DNA of 64,000 nt, from assembly GCF_005491425.1 (NCBI RefSeq), contig NZ_CP028083.1:3348001-3412000 (forward strand), written 5' to 3'. Made by a program: the position numbers and the translations under genes. This document shows, one piece after another, positions 34,666 through 45,739 of the stretch. Below the pieces are notes generated by a model that did not search any database, had not been told where the DNA came from, and saw only the letters and a list, made by a program, of their open reading frames with translations. The stretch's first letter is position 1; every line of letters begins with the position of its first letter. The DNA comes from Lysinibacillus sp. SGAir0095 (GTDB lineage Bacteria; Bacillota; Bacilli; Bacillales_A; Planococcaceae).

Positions 34666-37600
34666 TTATTTAGTGAAATCAATCTGAACCATTAATGGAT
34701 CATGGTCGCTTGCACGGCCCGCTTCTTCAGTAAAGTCAGCATTTACATGTAAAATATCTAGGATTGACTTTGCTTTTAAATTATCTGATACGAAGATATG
34801 GTCAAGAGCCTGTGAGTTACCCTGATACGTATAAGAGTAACGGTCATTTTCAGGTAAAGTATTAATCATATTAACCATGGATTCATTTTCTCCTTCGAAT
34901 ATTTGAAGGGCAGGTGTCCATTGGAAGTCGTTGAAATCACCGACAGCAACAATATTTGCATCTGGATTCGCTGTTTGAATTGTTTCGACGAAGCCACGAA
35001 CAATTTGTGCAATTTCTTTGCGTTGGACTTCACTTCCTAATACTGCTGGTTGCTCTGTACCAAATAATGGTGAATCCCCACCTTTTGAATTCCAGTGGTT
35101 AACAACTACAATCACCTGTTCGCCGTTAAAATTAAATTCTGCTGCAAGTGGCTTACGGCTACTGTTGAATGCAGAACTTGTCGGATTAATACGCCCTGGA
35201 TTTAAAGTTAATTTCCCATCCACATACTCAGTTCCATTATTTGCAGAACCAGTAATTGAACCTTCTGGTAAAGATACTTTTGCTGGATTGTATAAGAATC
35301 CAACTCGGATATTACCTCCAGGTGCACCACCGTCTTGATTGTATTCAGGATCAATATTCACATACTCATAAGTGGGACCACCAGCAGCAATAATTGCCTC
35401 AATTAATTTTTGATAGCTCTGATCTGCAGATGAATCTCCTGAAGCTGTTGCTCCATCATTGTCTTGCATTTCTGTAACTCCAATAATATCTGGTGAATTT
35501 AACCCATCTACAAATGCTTCAGCAATATTTCTAACTTTCGTAGCATTTGAAGTTGCAGAGAAGTTCTCTAGATTATAAGATGCAATTGTTAACTTGCCTT
35601 CTGCTTTTTCAATTGATGTAGTCTCTTTTGTTGTTGCACCTTTTGTTGTTGCAAATGATGATTGATCAACATAGACTTTAAAGTTAGAATAGCCATAATT
35701 CACAAAACCAACAACAGGAGCATTTACATAATCACCTGTATTAATATTCCCGCCATTCGTTACTTCTTTTTCGCCATTGAATAATTTAAATTGAATACGC
35801 TCACCGTTTGCGTCATTCTCTCCCAATAATAAACCACCGTTTAATGTTGTTGCTTGTACTTCATCAAATACAGTGATAATCTCGCCATATTCCTCAGGAG
35901 AAACAACACGTAATTTAGATGTTGCATCCGTTCCTATTTGTACGCGCATTCCTTCCAAGCTTTCCCAGTAATCCATTGCATCTGTTGAAGGAGTAAATAC
36001 ATCGAATCCATTTGTATCAATTTCTGTCGGAATATCATTCGAAGTAATAACGATTGGTGTTGGTAATTCAACATTTTCTTCCAGAACTTGAATTGAACCA
36101 TTCTTTGCATTTAATTGAGTTACGGTTAAATCCGTATCTGCATCAGCATACCCATCGATACGATATTCATCTACTACTCCAGAGACGCTTACCAAATCGC
36201 CAACTTTAAAAGTATAATTTCCAGATGCACTGCCAGCATATACAACAATACCTTCTGACGTACTTGAAACATTATCTGCTTTTGAATCTGGTGTTTGCAT
36301 ATGGAAGTATTGTTGATTATTTAATTCATACACTGAAGTAATGATCCCTTCAACACCTTCTACAGTCGTACCATCCATTGGTGAAGTATGGCCCTCACCT
36401 TGAATATCACTGATTGAAACCACACCATCATAAACGTCATACGAGATACTAAATACATCACTATTGGATAAACCTTCTTTAACTGCAATTGCTTTCAAAG
36501 TCGTTTTTTCAGTTATTACAATCGGTGCAGTATATTCCATACCATTTTCAACTGTTGGCTCAGTCCCGTCAGTAGTATAGTAAATTGTAGCTTCATCAGT
36601 TAATGTTGATAATTCAACTGCTGTTCCTGTTGGAATTGATGTGGATGTTGTAGAAGCTGTAATAGTTCTTACTTTTGAAGCATCTTCAACTACATCCTCT
36701 ATACCACGAGGGATGATTTGGAATGCACCATTATACTCCTGAATAATCCCCGTAATAGAATCATATGTTTTCCCTATTTCAAGACCAAGCACACTATTTT
36801 CATCACGAACGATAAACACAGTACCCACTTCGTCTTTTGCCTCATAATTACCCGAGCCATTATTTTTAGTTATGGTTACTTTTGTTACACTGGCTAATTT
36901 TGATTCATTTTCTTCTTTTAAATCTGCTCCAGCAAGTTCTGTTGGTGTAACTTCTTTAGTTCCTACACTCTCAACTAATGCTGGACTTTGTAATTGCAAC
37001 AAACCGTTGTATTCGGATAATTTACCTTTAACAACAATTTCATCACCAATATTCACATTTTCAGCCAAGCCATATAAAGCCATTGCGCCAGTTTCATCTT
37101 GGATATGAATTGTATTTTTTAATTTAGCTGTTACAACACCTTGAATTTGTACTTCACCAGTTCCTAAAGTACGAGCTTCTGCCATCGAAATGGTTTGTAA
37201 TTGTTCAGGAATATATGGATGTTTACCTAAGTTATCAAAAACATCCTTTCCTAAGTTAGTCCACTCTGTTTCAAATGAAAATACATCATTAGGATTCTTG
37301 TCTCCTGTTTTAATTGACTCATTACGAACAAGGGTAACATCTTTTGCAAAGTCTGTAGATGAACCAATTTGTCCTAATGAATCAATAATTTCTCCATTTT
37401 TCTTAAGGACTACTGGATCGTTCCCGTTAAAATTAATCACCGATGAATTTTCAATACCATTTGTTCCTGCTAGGGATTTAATATCAACATTAGCATCTTT
37501 ATGATATAGAACGATAGTTTTACCCGCTTCTAAAGTACCCGCTAAGGTAATTGATTTTGGATTATCTGCTTTCCCATCCGCATACAGCTCTAAAGAGTAT

Positions 37601-40600
37601 TGTGATAAATCAAGTGTCTCATTAGTATTGTTATACAATTCTAATGCCTTATTGAAACTTCCACCTTCAATATATTGTGAGATAATTAAATCTGTTTCCT
37701 GCTCAGTTTCTTCCACTTCAACAATTCGTCCTTCAATTTCTGTTGGAATTGTTTGAAGTGATTGTAAATGATCTCTGAAGTTTTCCCAGTCAGATAATCC
37801 TAAGTCAGTTACACGCCCCTGTTTATAGGCTTCTCCAAGCATATCGTAGCCGTCCCCACCTTTGGCAGTAAAGGCGTTTGTTGCTACAGTGTATGTTTGG
37901 TCATCCTTAATTTCAGTATAAGACCCGCCTTCATTTTTATAAGAAATGGAAATGATTCGTTGTCCTTCTTCAGTGACAACCCCATCCTTAGCAACTCTTG
38001 CTGGTTTAGAAGAATCGTATTCAATCTTTGCACCAGCTACATGTAAGAAGCCACCGTTTTCTAATGGATATTGACTTAAACTTGTTTCAAATGCAGCTTT
38101 TAATTCCGCTCCTGTAACGTCCATTAATGCAAGTGTATTACCAAATGGCAGTACACTGATTACTTCACCAATTGTAATTGGACCTGCTCCAATGCTCGAT
38201 CGAATACCACCACCATTTGTGAATGCCATTACAACATTTTCTTCGTATTCTTTTGCTTTAGAAAGCATTCCATCCGTGATTAAATTACCTAAAATCGTTT
38301 CATTTTTACGTACACTTAATTTCTCGGTATTTCCTTCATCGGAGGTACGTGGATTTGTAAGTGGTGCTGTTAGGTTTACACCGATTTCAGTCTCATTCAG
38401 TTCCTTTACTTTATCTTTATATGGTTTTAAAATTTCAACAGCTTGTGGATCTTCTTCCAACTTTGAAACTTCTAACAGCTCACCATCATGCGCTGTTATT
38501 ACACCATTTCCATCAAATGTTACATTAAGATTTCCCAAGAAATCGCTATATTGATATGCTTGTACAATAACTGTAGGATCTTTTTTCTTTCCTTCTGAAT
38601 CTTCTTCTACAATCACAGGCTTCTCGATTTTTGTATGACTATGTCCACCTACAATAACATCTATACCTTCTACTGATTTCGCTAGTATTTGATCATTATC
38701 AACTGCTTCATTATCGTCATACCCGATATGCGTGACAGCAATAATTTTATCTACACCCTTATCTTCAAATGCTTTTACAGCTTTTTCTGCTTCAGAAACA
38801 TAGTTTTCGAAGGCAATGCTCCCCGGTGAGGAAATTGATGTAGTTTCTTCTGTTGTTAGACCAAAGATTCCGACTTTTTCACCGTTAATTTCTTTTACAA
38901 TTCCGCTATAAATTTGACCGTTCTCCGGATCACTTGAGATTAAATCATTAAATAATCCAGCGAATTTTTCGTTTTGAGAAAAGTCGACATTCGACGAAAC
39001 GAATGAGAATTTTGCTCCTTCAACAAAATCAGCCAATGCTTGATGCCCTTCTGGACTTGAACCAAGGTCGAATTCGTGATTACCAAAAGTCATCACGTCA
39101 TAACCCATATAATTCATTAGTTTTAAATCAGCTTGGCCTTCAAATTCATTAAAGTAAAGTGTGCCGCTAAATACATCCCCTGCATCAATAAGAAGTGAAT
39201 TTGGATTTTCTGCTCTTACCTGTTTCACTGCAGTTGCACGTTTTGGCGCAACATCAGTACGACCGTGTGTATCATTCGTATGCATTAACGATAATTTAAA
39301 TTGTGAGTCAAATTCATATACTGCCACAGTGCCTGAAATTTCATGTGTTGCAGTTAATAAAGCATTGCCAGTTGGGCTCTCTTCAGCAGGAATGAATACT
39401 AATCCCTCAGGTGATACATCTCCTGCTACATCTTCAGAGAAATCACGACTTGAAATAAGCGTAACAAATTTAGGGTTACTCACATCAGATAGATCATAAA
39501 CCATCACTCCGCTATAGCGTTCTAATGCGATAAATGCATATGGTACTCCGTCAATTTCACCAACAACAGCTGATTCTGGCTCTGGTCCTTTATCATCACT
39601 ACGATTATCCATTTTAATTTCATCGTTCGTTGTATTAAAGTTAGCTGGATCCAATTCCGCAAGTATTCTCTCGAAGTCACTTCCACTGTCATAAACTAAT
39701 TCCATTGTATCAGCATCAAAGACAGAGAAACTTCTACCGCCAAAACTATAAAGTGCTTCATATTGACCTTCTGCATTCTTGCCATTTTCTTTTGAAACTT
39801 TTACTTTACTGAAAGCTGCTAACGTTCCATCGTCGCCTTTTTTTACTTCTTCCACGAAAGCATCCAACTCTTCTTGTGTATAACCATTATAGTTTTCTGC
39901 TTTTAGATCAAGTGACTCGATAATATCTCCAACTTCTACTACCTCAGAGTATGCTTCGTAATCACGGGAATCACCTTCATTAGGTGTAATAATGTATGTT
40001 TTACCATTTACCGAATACGTATCAATTGCATCTGGCATGTAATAAGAAAGAATCGGTTGTTTTTCAATTTTAACTTCTTTATTGTTCAAGGCATCTAGTT
40101 CGTTCCCGACTTCGGAGTAGTCTTTCACTCCAAGACCTTTTACAGAAACGATTTTATTTTTTACTAGATCGATAGTAGCAATTGCATTATTTTCTTGTAG
40201 CGTAACATACGCCGTTTTACTATCTTTTGAAACGGTAATATATTCAGGTTCTAATTGTGATAAAATGGACCCCTCTGAGCTTACACGGACATTTTCATCC
40301 AGCATACTTTCAGTGAATTCCAATGTGTTTGCTTCATAAGTTTCTAAATCAATTACAGATATTGTACCGTTTGGATTGGCAGTGTAATCATCACTTGGTT
40401 CACCTTCATTTGCAACAAGAACCTTTTTACCATCCGGTGTAAATGTCACCATATCCGGTAATGAACCAACTTGAACAGCTTTTATAAAAGTACCATCCTT
40501 CTTAGTAAAGATAATATAACCCGGATCTGTTTTTGGATCACTTACAGCAGAGATTGCAATGATATCTTCTGTTGGATGTGAAGCGATACTTGAAATATCT

Positions 40601-42600
40601 TTCACACCAACAATTCCATAGTCTTTTAATAGGAATCTGTCAGATTGAATATTTTGCATATTCCCTGATTGCAATTCTGCAAGTGATTCAAATGATAGAA
40701 TATCGAAACCGGCTACAGCGCCATTTGTTACAAATGCTAGTTTACGTTTGGCATCATATGCAAGAATTTCAGTACCTGTTTCTCCTTCGCCACTATCATA
40801 CCGAGCAATTTGAGACCACTTTAATTGGTTTGATGATTTAACAACACTTTGTGCAATCTTTTGGATTTGCGCCTTTGCATTTTTAATATTCGTTAATCCT
40901 GCAAAGTCAGCATCTACTGCTCCTGCCTTTTTCGCAGCGGAGATTGCTAGCTCTGCAGTGTCAATCGCAGATTTTACAGTATTTTGATTATCTGCAGTAA
41001 TTTTCGTAGCTACTGGAATTGCGGCTATTTTTTGATTTGCAGTATTAATTAATGCTTGCTTCACCTGTGCTGAATTATTTCCGCCTGTTGAGCCACCTGT
41101 GCTTGGTGGAGTTACAGTTGAGCCGGCTTCATCTTCAATGTCTTTAATTTTATCTTTAACACTGTGGTAGTTTGAAACAACCTCTTCTACTTTTGAATTT
41201 TTAGGAACAACTAATTTATCAATTTGTACATTAACTCCGACTTCTACCTTTGTTTCTTTGTTCCCAACAACTAATTCCTTGACTTGTCCTGCTACTTTAA
41301 GGGCAAGTTCAACTGCTTTTTCGATATCGACTTGCTCAATAGTACCAGTACCTTTTAATTCGATTTTTACATTAACATTAATACTTACTTTTTCAATATC
41401 CGCATTTACTTCAATAGAAGACACTGTTGCTGAAACTTTTACTTCCGGTAATTTTTTATCTGAATTTAACTGAACATTATTTCGTTTTACTTGAATACTT
41501 TTTACTGTTGAATTATTTAAGTTAATTTTAGGGCCTTCGTTCGTGTTTGCAATAAATGCAAATATTGATGCTACAGGATTTGAAGCCGCTTCATTAATAA
41601 TCAATTCACCATCTGTTACTATAGTGTTCGATGAAAATTCTTTTGCGACTTTACTTGTTAATATAATATCGCCTTTTACTTTAAGGCTATTTACTGCAAT
41701 ATAATCGCCATTAACAGTTACATCACCTTCAATTACTGTATTTCCACCATTCAAAACAATTGGAGAACCATCTTTCCCTTCAGCATTTAATGTTAATGCA
41801 GAAATTCCAGTAATTTTTCCATCTCTAACTGTGGCAGTCATCTCTGCACCTTTTAATGCGGAGGCATTGTTTGTAGCGAAAAATGATTTTAAAGATGCAT
41901 CAAAAGTTAGCTTCCCATCAGTAGTTTGAACGCTGGAATTAGAGAAATTTTCAATTGTAAAAGAAACAGTATCAGATTTAGCACTCTCGGCACGTACTAG
42001 GAACTGTGCAAATTGACCACGTGTGACGTTTGTTGCACCTCCAAATGTTGTTTTTGTGGTACCAACTGATATTTCATTTTCATACAATGCAGTAATATAT
42101 TGTTTATAATCAGGGTAAATATCTGTAAATGGGGTTACTGCTCCTGTAGATGCTTTCAAGTCAAATGCTTTTGTAAGTATAATCGCCATATGATTTCGTG
42201 TGATGGGCTTGGCTGCCCCATATGTGCCGTCTTCAAATCCCTTGATATAACCTGCATTCGCTAATGCCGCGATTGCACCAAAATAAGGATGAGAAGCAGA
42301 AACGTCTTTAAAGTTAGGGTTTTTAACATTTTTAGTATCTAATTCAAGTGCACCAGCCAAAATAACCGCAGCTTGTCCACGTGTTAATTCGCTATACGGT
42401 TTAAACGTACCATCCGGAAAACCCTTTATTAACCCACGATCTACTAAATCAAGAACTGCATCAGAAAAATAATCATCTGCTTTTACATCAGGAAAGGCAT
42501 TTCCGGCAGCCTCTGCAATATTTGGAGTTACTACTGAACTAGCAACAATAGTACCTGCCATAGTTGCCATAAAGTACTTTTTACTTCGTTTCTTAGACAT
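34666..42600 (-). CDS. Giant SLH-anchored 5'-nucleotidase/nuclease exoprotein
   Basis: A 2644-residue secreted wall protein. Signal peptide 1-32; three SLH repeats (about 36-80, 96-140, 157-203) that bind pyruvylated wall polymer; a beta-rich region (210-490) and a Ser/Thr/Gly linker (493-511). A choice-of-anchor I-type propeller spans 590-1098. The 5'-nucleotidase has a metallophosphatase domain (HTNDTHGR 1107, GNHEFD 1173, GGHSHT 1318) and C-domain (NGGGIR 1462). A lamin-tail-like domain (about 1636-1795), OB-like modules, a chitobiase-type module (about 1985-2055) and a C-terminal endonuclease/exonuclease/phosphatase domain (2336-2644; NHWNSKGGD, GDFND, SDHDP) follow. It probably degrades external nucleic acids and releases phosphate, like the smaller B. 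subtilis YhcR. Confidence 0.9.
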   Translation of the reverse strand: MSKKRSKKYFMATMAGTIVASSVVTPNIAEAAGNAFPDVKADDYFSDAVLDLVDRGLIKGFPDGTFKPYSELTRGQAAVILAGALELDTKNVKNPNFKDVSASHPYFGAIAALANAGYIKGFEDGTYGAAKPITRNHMAIILTKAFDLKASTGAVTPFTDIYPDYKQYITALYENEISVGTTKTTFGGATNVTRGQFAQFLVRAESAKSDTVSFTIENFSNSSVQTTDGKLTFDASLKSFFATNNASALKGAEMTATVRDGKITGISALTLNAEGKDGSPIVLNGGNTVIEGDVTVNGDYIAVNSLKVKGDIILTSKVAKEFSSNTIVTDGELIINEAASNPVASIFAFIANTNEGPKINLNNSTVKSIQVKRNNVQLNSDKKLPEVKVSATVSSIEVNADIEKVSINVNVKIELKGTGTIEQVDIEKAVELALKVAGQVKELVVGNKETKVEVGVNVQIDKLVVPKNSKVEEVVSNYHSVKDKIKDIEDEAGSTVTPPSTGGSTGGNNSAQVKQALINTANQKIAAIPVATKITADNQNTVKSAIDTAELAISAAKKAGAVDADFAGLTNIKNAKAQIQKIAQSVVKSSNQLKWSQIARYDSGEGETGTEILAYDAKRKLAFVTNGAVAGFDILSFESLAELQSGNMQNIQSDRFLLKDYGIVGVKDISSIASHPTEDIIAISAVSDPKTDPGYIIFTKKDGTFIKAVQVGSLPDMVTFTPDGKKVLVANEGEPSDDYTANPNGTISVIDLETYEANTLEFTESMLDENVRVSSEGSILSQLEPEYITVSKDSKTAYVTLQENNAIATIDLVKNKIVSVKGLGVKDYSEVGNELDALNNKEVKIEKQPILSYYMPDAIDTYSVNGKTYIITPNEGDSRDYEAYSEVVEVGDIIESLDLKAENYNGYTQEELDAFVEEVKKGDDGTLAAFSKVKVSKENGKNAEGQYEALYSFGGRSFSVFDADTMELVYDSGSDFERILAELDPANFNTTNDEIKMDNRSDDKGPEPESAVVGEIDGVPYAFIALERYSGVMVYDLSDVSNPKFVTLISSRDFSEDVAGDVSPEGLVFIPAEESPTGNALLTATHEISGTVAVYEFDSQFKLSLMHTNDTHGRTDVAPKRATAVKQVRAENPNSLLIDAGDVFSGTLYFNEFEGQADLKLMNYMGYDVMTFGNHEFDLGSSPEGHQALADFVEGAKFSFVSSNVDFSQNEKFAGLFNDLISSDPENGQIYSGIVKEINGEKVGIFGLTTEETTSISSPGSIAFENYVSEAEKAVKAFEDKGVDKIIAVTHIGYDDNEAVDNDQILAKSVEGIDVIVGGHSHTKIEKPVIVEEDSEGKKKDPTVIVQAYQYSDFLGNLNVTFDGNGVITAHDGELLEVSKLEEDPQAVEILKPYKDKVKELNETEIGVNLTAPLTNPRTSDEGNTEKLSVRKNETILGNLITDGMLSKAKEYEENVVMAFTNGGGIRSSIGAGPITIGEVISVLPFGNTLALMDVTGAELKAAFETSLSQYPLENGGFLHVAGAKIEYDSSKPARVAKDGVVTEEGQRIISISYKNEGGSYTEIKDDQTYTVATNAFTAKGGDGYDMLGEAYKQGRVTDLGLSDWENFRDHLQSLQTIPTEIEGRIVEVEETEQETDLIISQYIEGGSFNKALELYNNTNETLDLSQYSLELYADGKADNPKSITLAGTLEAGKTIVLYHKDANVDIKSLAGTNGIENSSVINFNGNDPVVLKKNGEIIDSLGQIGSSTDFAKDVTLVRNESIKTGDKNPNDVFSFETEWTNLGKDVFDNLGKHPYIPEQLQTISMAEARTLGTGEVQIQGVVTAKLKNTIHIQDETGAMALYGLAENVNIGDEIVVKGKLSEYNGLLQLQSPALVESVGTKEVTPTELAGADLKEENESKLASVTKVTITKNNGSGNYEAKDEVGTVFIVRDENSVLGLEIGKTYDSITGIIQEYNGAFQIIPRGIEDVVEDASKVRTITASTTSTSIPTGTAVELSTLTDEATIYYTTDGTEPTVENGMEYTAPIVITEKTTLKAIAVKEGLSNSDVFSISYDVYDGVVSISDIQGEGHTSPMDGTTVEGVEGIITSVYELNNQQYFHMQTPDSKADNVSSTSEGIVVYAGSASGNYTFKVGDLVSVSGVVDEYRIDGYADADTDLTVTQLNAKNGSIQVLEENVELPTPIVITSNDIPTEIDTNGFDVFTPSTDAMDYWESLEGMRVQIGTDATSKLRVVSPEEYGEIITVFDEVQATTLNGGLLLGENDANGERIQFKLFNGEKEVTNGGNINTGDYVNAPVVGFVNYGYSNFKVYVDQSSFATTKGATTKETTSIEKAEGKLTIASYNLENFSATSNATKVRNIAEAFVDGLNSPDIIGVTEMQDNDGATASGDSSADQSYQKLIEAIIAAGGPTYEYVNIDPEYNQDGGAPGGNIRVGFLYNPAKVSLPEGSITGSANNGTEYVDGKLTLNPGRINPTSSAFNSSRKPLAAEFNFNGEQVIVVVNHWNSKGGDSPLFGTEQPAVLGSEVQRKEIAQIVRGFVETIQTANPDANIVAVGDFNDFQWTPALQIFEGENESMVNMINTLPENDRYSYTYQGNSQALDHIFVSDNLKAKSILDILHVNADFTEEAGRASDHDPLMVQIDFTK

Positions 42601-42756
42601 AATATAGCCCCTTTTTCATTGGAATATTTTACTACCTATTTACTTTATCTATCTTAATAATTGATTGTGAAAGTTATTGGACACCTTTTTTAATATTTTG
42701 TAAAATTTTGTTAACTATTTTTAAGAAAAGCTTTAAAACTAGCAAGAACTATAAAT

Positions 42757-42796
42757 AAAAAAAGAACCCAGTCACTAAAAAGCGTGACTGGGTTTT
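42757..42796 (-). terminator. Terminator of the acetoacetate-CoA ligase gene
   Basis: A perfect 11-bp stem AACCCAGTCAC (42765-42775; complement 42784-42794), followed on the minus strand by CTTTTTTT. Confidence 0.88.
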
Positions 42797-42832
42797 GATG
42801 TTGAAACTTCTATTTATATAGCAGTGCATATT

Positions 42833-44812
42833 CTAAATATCCTGGGAAATCTCTTTCGAAAGTCCTATAAAGTAATTAATCGAATCTGGATTTGCAACTG
42901 AACCACGATTAACTACCTTTTCTACTGGCTGTCCTAATAGAATTTTACGAATGGGGACTTCTAGTTTTTTACCACTGAAGGTTTTAGGTACTTCTTTCAC
43001 TTCAAATATTTCATTTGGTACAAATCGTGGAGATACTTTTTGTTTTATTTCAGCTTTCATCTTTTCTTTTAAGTGATCATCCAGCGTTACATTTGGTTTT
43101 AATACGATAAACAATGCTAAAAATGAATTTCTGCCAAGGTACTCTAAATCAACTACTAAACTTTCTATTACTTCATCAAGTGATTCGACAACCCGATAGA
43201 TTTCACTTGTTCCTAAGCGAACGCCCTGCCGGTTAATCGTTGAATCAGATCGACCGAAAATCACACTGCTGCCTTTTTCATCGATTGTAATCCAATCTCC
43301 ATGGCGCCATATACCCGGGAACATTTCGAAATAGCTTTCGAGATAGCGTTGATGATTCTCATCTCCCCAAAAATACAGTGGCATGGATGGCATGGGATCG
43401 GTAATTACCAGTTCTCCTACTTCATTTAATACAGATTGACCTTCATCATTAAAGGCTTGGACATTTGCACCAAGAGCTCGTGATTGAATTTCTCCGGCGT
43501 ATACCGGCAGCACAGGGCAGCCACCAACAAAGGCTGCACAGATATCCGTTCCGCCACTTGCCGATACAAGCCACATATCTTTCTTCACATTTTCATAAAC
43601 CCAACTAAAGCCCTCTACTGATAGAGGTGAGCCTGTGGAATAAACGGCCTTCAGTTTTGAAAAGTCATTTTTTTCATTCGGTTTTACACCTGTTTTCATA
43701 CAGATATTCAAGAATGCTGCACTTGTGCCAAAGAAAGTTATCCCTACTTCATCGGCATAATCCCATAAAACATTCATATTTGGATAAGCTGGACTGCCAT
43801 CATAAAGGACAACTGTACCTCCCGCCAGTAAACCAGCCATTAAAAGATTCCACATCATCCAACCAGTTGTCGTAAACCAAAAGAACACATCATCTTGATC
43901 GATTCCTTGTTCGACTGTTATCGTTTTTAGGTGCTCGAGTATAATGCCTCCCTGTCCTTGTACAATTGGCTTTGGCAATCCAGTTGTCCCCGAAGAGAAT
44001 AAAATCCACAACGGATGGTCAAATGGAACAGCGTCAAACTTGAGCTCTACATTTTCTTTCAACATCTCGTCCCAATAGATTGTGCGATCATTTAAAATCT
44101 TATTTTCGCTTTGTACATATGGGAATAGGATGGTTTTTGTTAGCGTGGGTAGTTCAGCTTGCAGGTCTTCAACGCTTTGCATTTTATCGTGGATTTTCCC
44201 ATTATAGGAGTAGCCATCAACTGCAAACAAAACGGTTGGTTCAATTTGTTTAAATCGATCGATCACACTGCCCGTTCCAAAATCAGGGGAACAGACCGAC
44301 CAAATAACGCCCATACTTGCACAGGCTAAAAAGGCAATGACCGTTTCAGGTATATTTGGCATATAAGCAACAACACGGTCTCCTTTTTTAACGCCTAAAC
44401 TGATTAAATATTGTCTCACAATGGACGTTTTTTCCTGAAGTTCTTGCCAACTCACCTCTCGATTTGAAACTGTTTCTGATTTGAAAATCAATGCTGGTCG
44501 ATCTTCTCTACTATTTCGGAAAACATGCTCTGCATAATTTACGGTTGCTCCTGTAAACCATTTGGCGCCTGGCATTGTTCGTGCTTCCAACACTTGTTGA
44601 TAATTAGTGTGGGATTTTACATTACAATACTTCCAAATGCTTTCCCAAAACAATTCTAGCTCCTCAACAGACCATTTCCACAGCTCATTCGGGTTCTCGA
44701 TGGCTAGCCCCTTTTCATCATTTAGCCATTTTCTAAAATGGGTAATGCTCGAGTTATCAATTTGTTGCTTCGACGGCTCCCATAACAATGTTCCTTCTGT
44801 AATCCCTTTCAT
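42833..44812 (-). CDS. Acetoacetate-CoA ligase
   Basis: A 659-residue AMP-forming ligase that activates acetoacetate with ATP and CoA. It has the N-terminal ACAS-type segment (VEELELFWESIWKY, TMPGAKWFTGATVNYAEH), the phosphate loop LFSSGTTGLPKPIVQGQGG, the AACS-specific stretch DYADEVGITFFGTSAAFLNIC, GGTDICAAFVGGCP, and the C-terminal PKTFSGKKLEVP with the catalytic Lys. Length matches the AACS family and exceeds typical acyl-CoA synthetases. It would feed ketone bodies or PHB-derived acetoacetate into acetyl-CoA or lipid pathways. Monocistronic. Confidence 0.9.
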   Translation of the reverse strand: MKGITEGTLLWEPSKQQIDNSSITHFRKWLNDEKGLAIENPNELWKWSVEELELFWESIWKYCNVKSHTNYQQVLEARTMPGAKWFTGATVNYAEHVFRNSREDRPALIFKSETVSNREVSWQELQEKTSIVRQYLISLGVKKGDRVVAYMPNIPETVIAFLACASMGVIWSVCSPDFGTGSVIDRFKQIEPTVLFAVDGYSYNGKIHDKMQSVEDLQAELPTLTKTILFPYVQSENKILNDRTIYWDEMLKENVELKFDAVPFDHPLWILFSSGTTGLPKPIVQGQGGIILEHLKTITVEQGIDQDDVFFWFTTTGWMMWNLLMAGLLAGGTVVLYDGSPAYPNMNVLWDYADEVGITFFGTSAAFLNICMKTGVKPNEKNDFSKLKAVYSTGSPLSVEGFSWVYENVKKDMWLVSASGGTDICAAFVGGCPVLPVYAGEIQSRALGANVQAFNDEGQSVLNEVGELVITDPMPSMPLYFWGDENHQRYLESYFEMFPGIWRHGDWITIDEKGSSVIFGRSDSTINRQGVRLGTSEIYRVVESLDEVIESLVVDLEYLGRNSFLALFIVLKPNVTLDDHLKEKMKAEIKQKVSPRFVPNEIFEVKEVPKTFSGKKLEVPIRKILLGQPVEKVVNRGSVANPDSINYFIGLSKEISQDI

Positions 44813-45739
44813 ATATTCCCCTCCTATATTCCAAAACTATTAAATAAGTTATTCTTTATTATAGTGTATTATCATTCAATTCAATTATTACTATCTATTT
44901 TTCATATTTGTTTGAAGGTAATCTCTTTGATTTTTATCTAACATATTTTTGAGTATATTATGCCTTTAAGATAAGATAGCTAATTAAAACGACATCATTT
45001 AAACAATCTATAAGGCGACCACTTCAAGTATACTCTTTGACCGTTAAAGGTGAATATTTTTTTTCCGAAAACCTAAGCGGGAACGACTATTGAATTTTTG
45101 AAGGATATTCAATAAATTCAGTGTTAAAACTCTATCCAGCTTCTATTCGAGAAAAGGAAAATCGACTTACTCAAGGTATAAAAATTGAATGAAAAAAACA
45201 AAATCTGAAAATTGAAGGAATTGTAAAGATACAAAATGAAAAGGGCTATATGGCTAGTGCGAACAGGCTGTATGACAATAACTTGGAGTTCATCGAATAT
45301 AATTGAAATGCCCATTTATTCTGTGGCACAAGAAAATAAAGATTGAATGTCGTTGTGAGACTGAAATACTTATAAAAGTTATAGATACCGAGCACGTATG
45401 ACGAGTTTGTTGTAAAACAGAGGGTGATCATCACTTTATATATAAATTAGAGTTTAGATATTAGTCTTCTGCTCCAATTAAATAATCTTTCATTGTTTGT
45501 AGGCGGTAGAAATTGATTGTTGTAAACCCGTGTGACTTGTCTTACTTCATAATAAAGGAAACAAAGGCGCAGATTTTGATTTATCAATTCTTAGCTCTAT
45601 TCACCATTTGTAGACTATATTTATTCATAATAACCACTTCCACTCTTCACAATGGAAATATTTTCTGTTACTCTAGAATCGACCACTATGGTCTAATTTA
45701 GAAAAAAATTAATATACTCTAAACAGGGGGTGGTGAGAA
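44813..45739. other. 930-base gap with a decayed coding remnant
   Basis: No intact gene. Around 45119-45440 the plus strand reads as one frame broken by several stops: LYPASIREKENRLTQGIKIE, then KGYMASANRLYDNNLEFIEY, then DEFVVKQRV. This looks like a former gene, perhaps a transposase or recombinase tail, but I cannot identify it. Short frames on the minus strand in the same place have no ribosome binding site. The last 50 bases hold the leader of the TetR gene. Confidence 0.4.

Noticed and set aside
45124-45434. Two overlapping minus-strand frames of about 62 residues
   Set aside because: No ribosome binding sites; they are shadows of the decayed plus-strand remnant.
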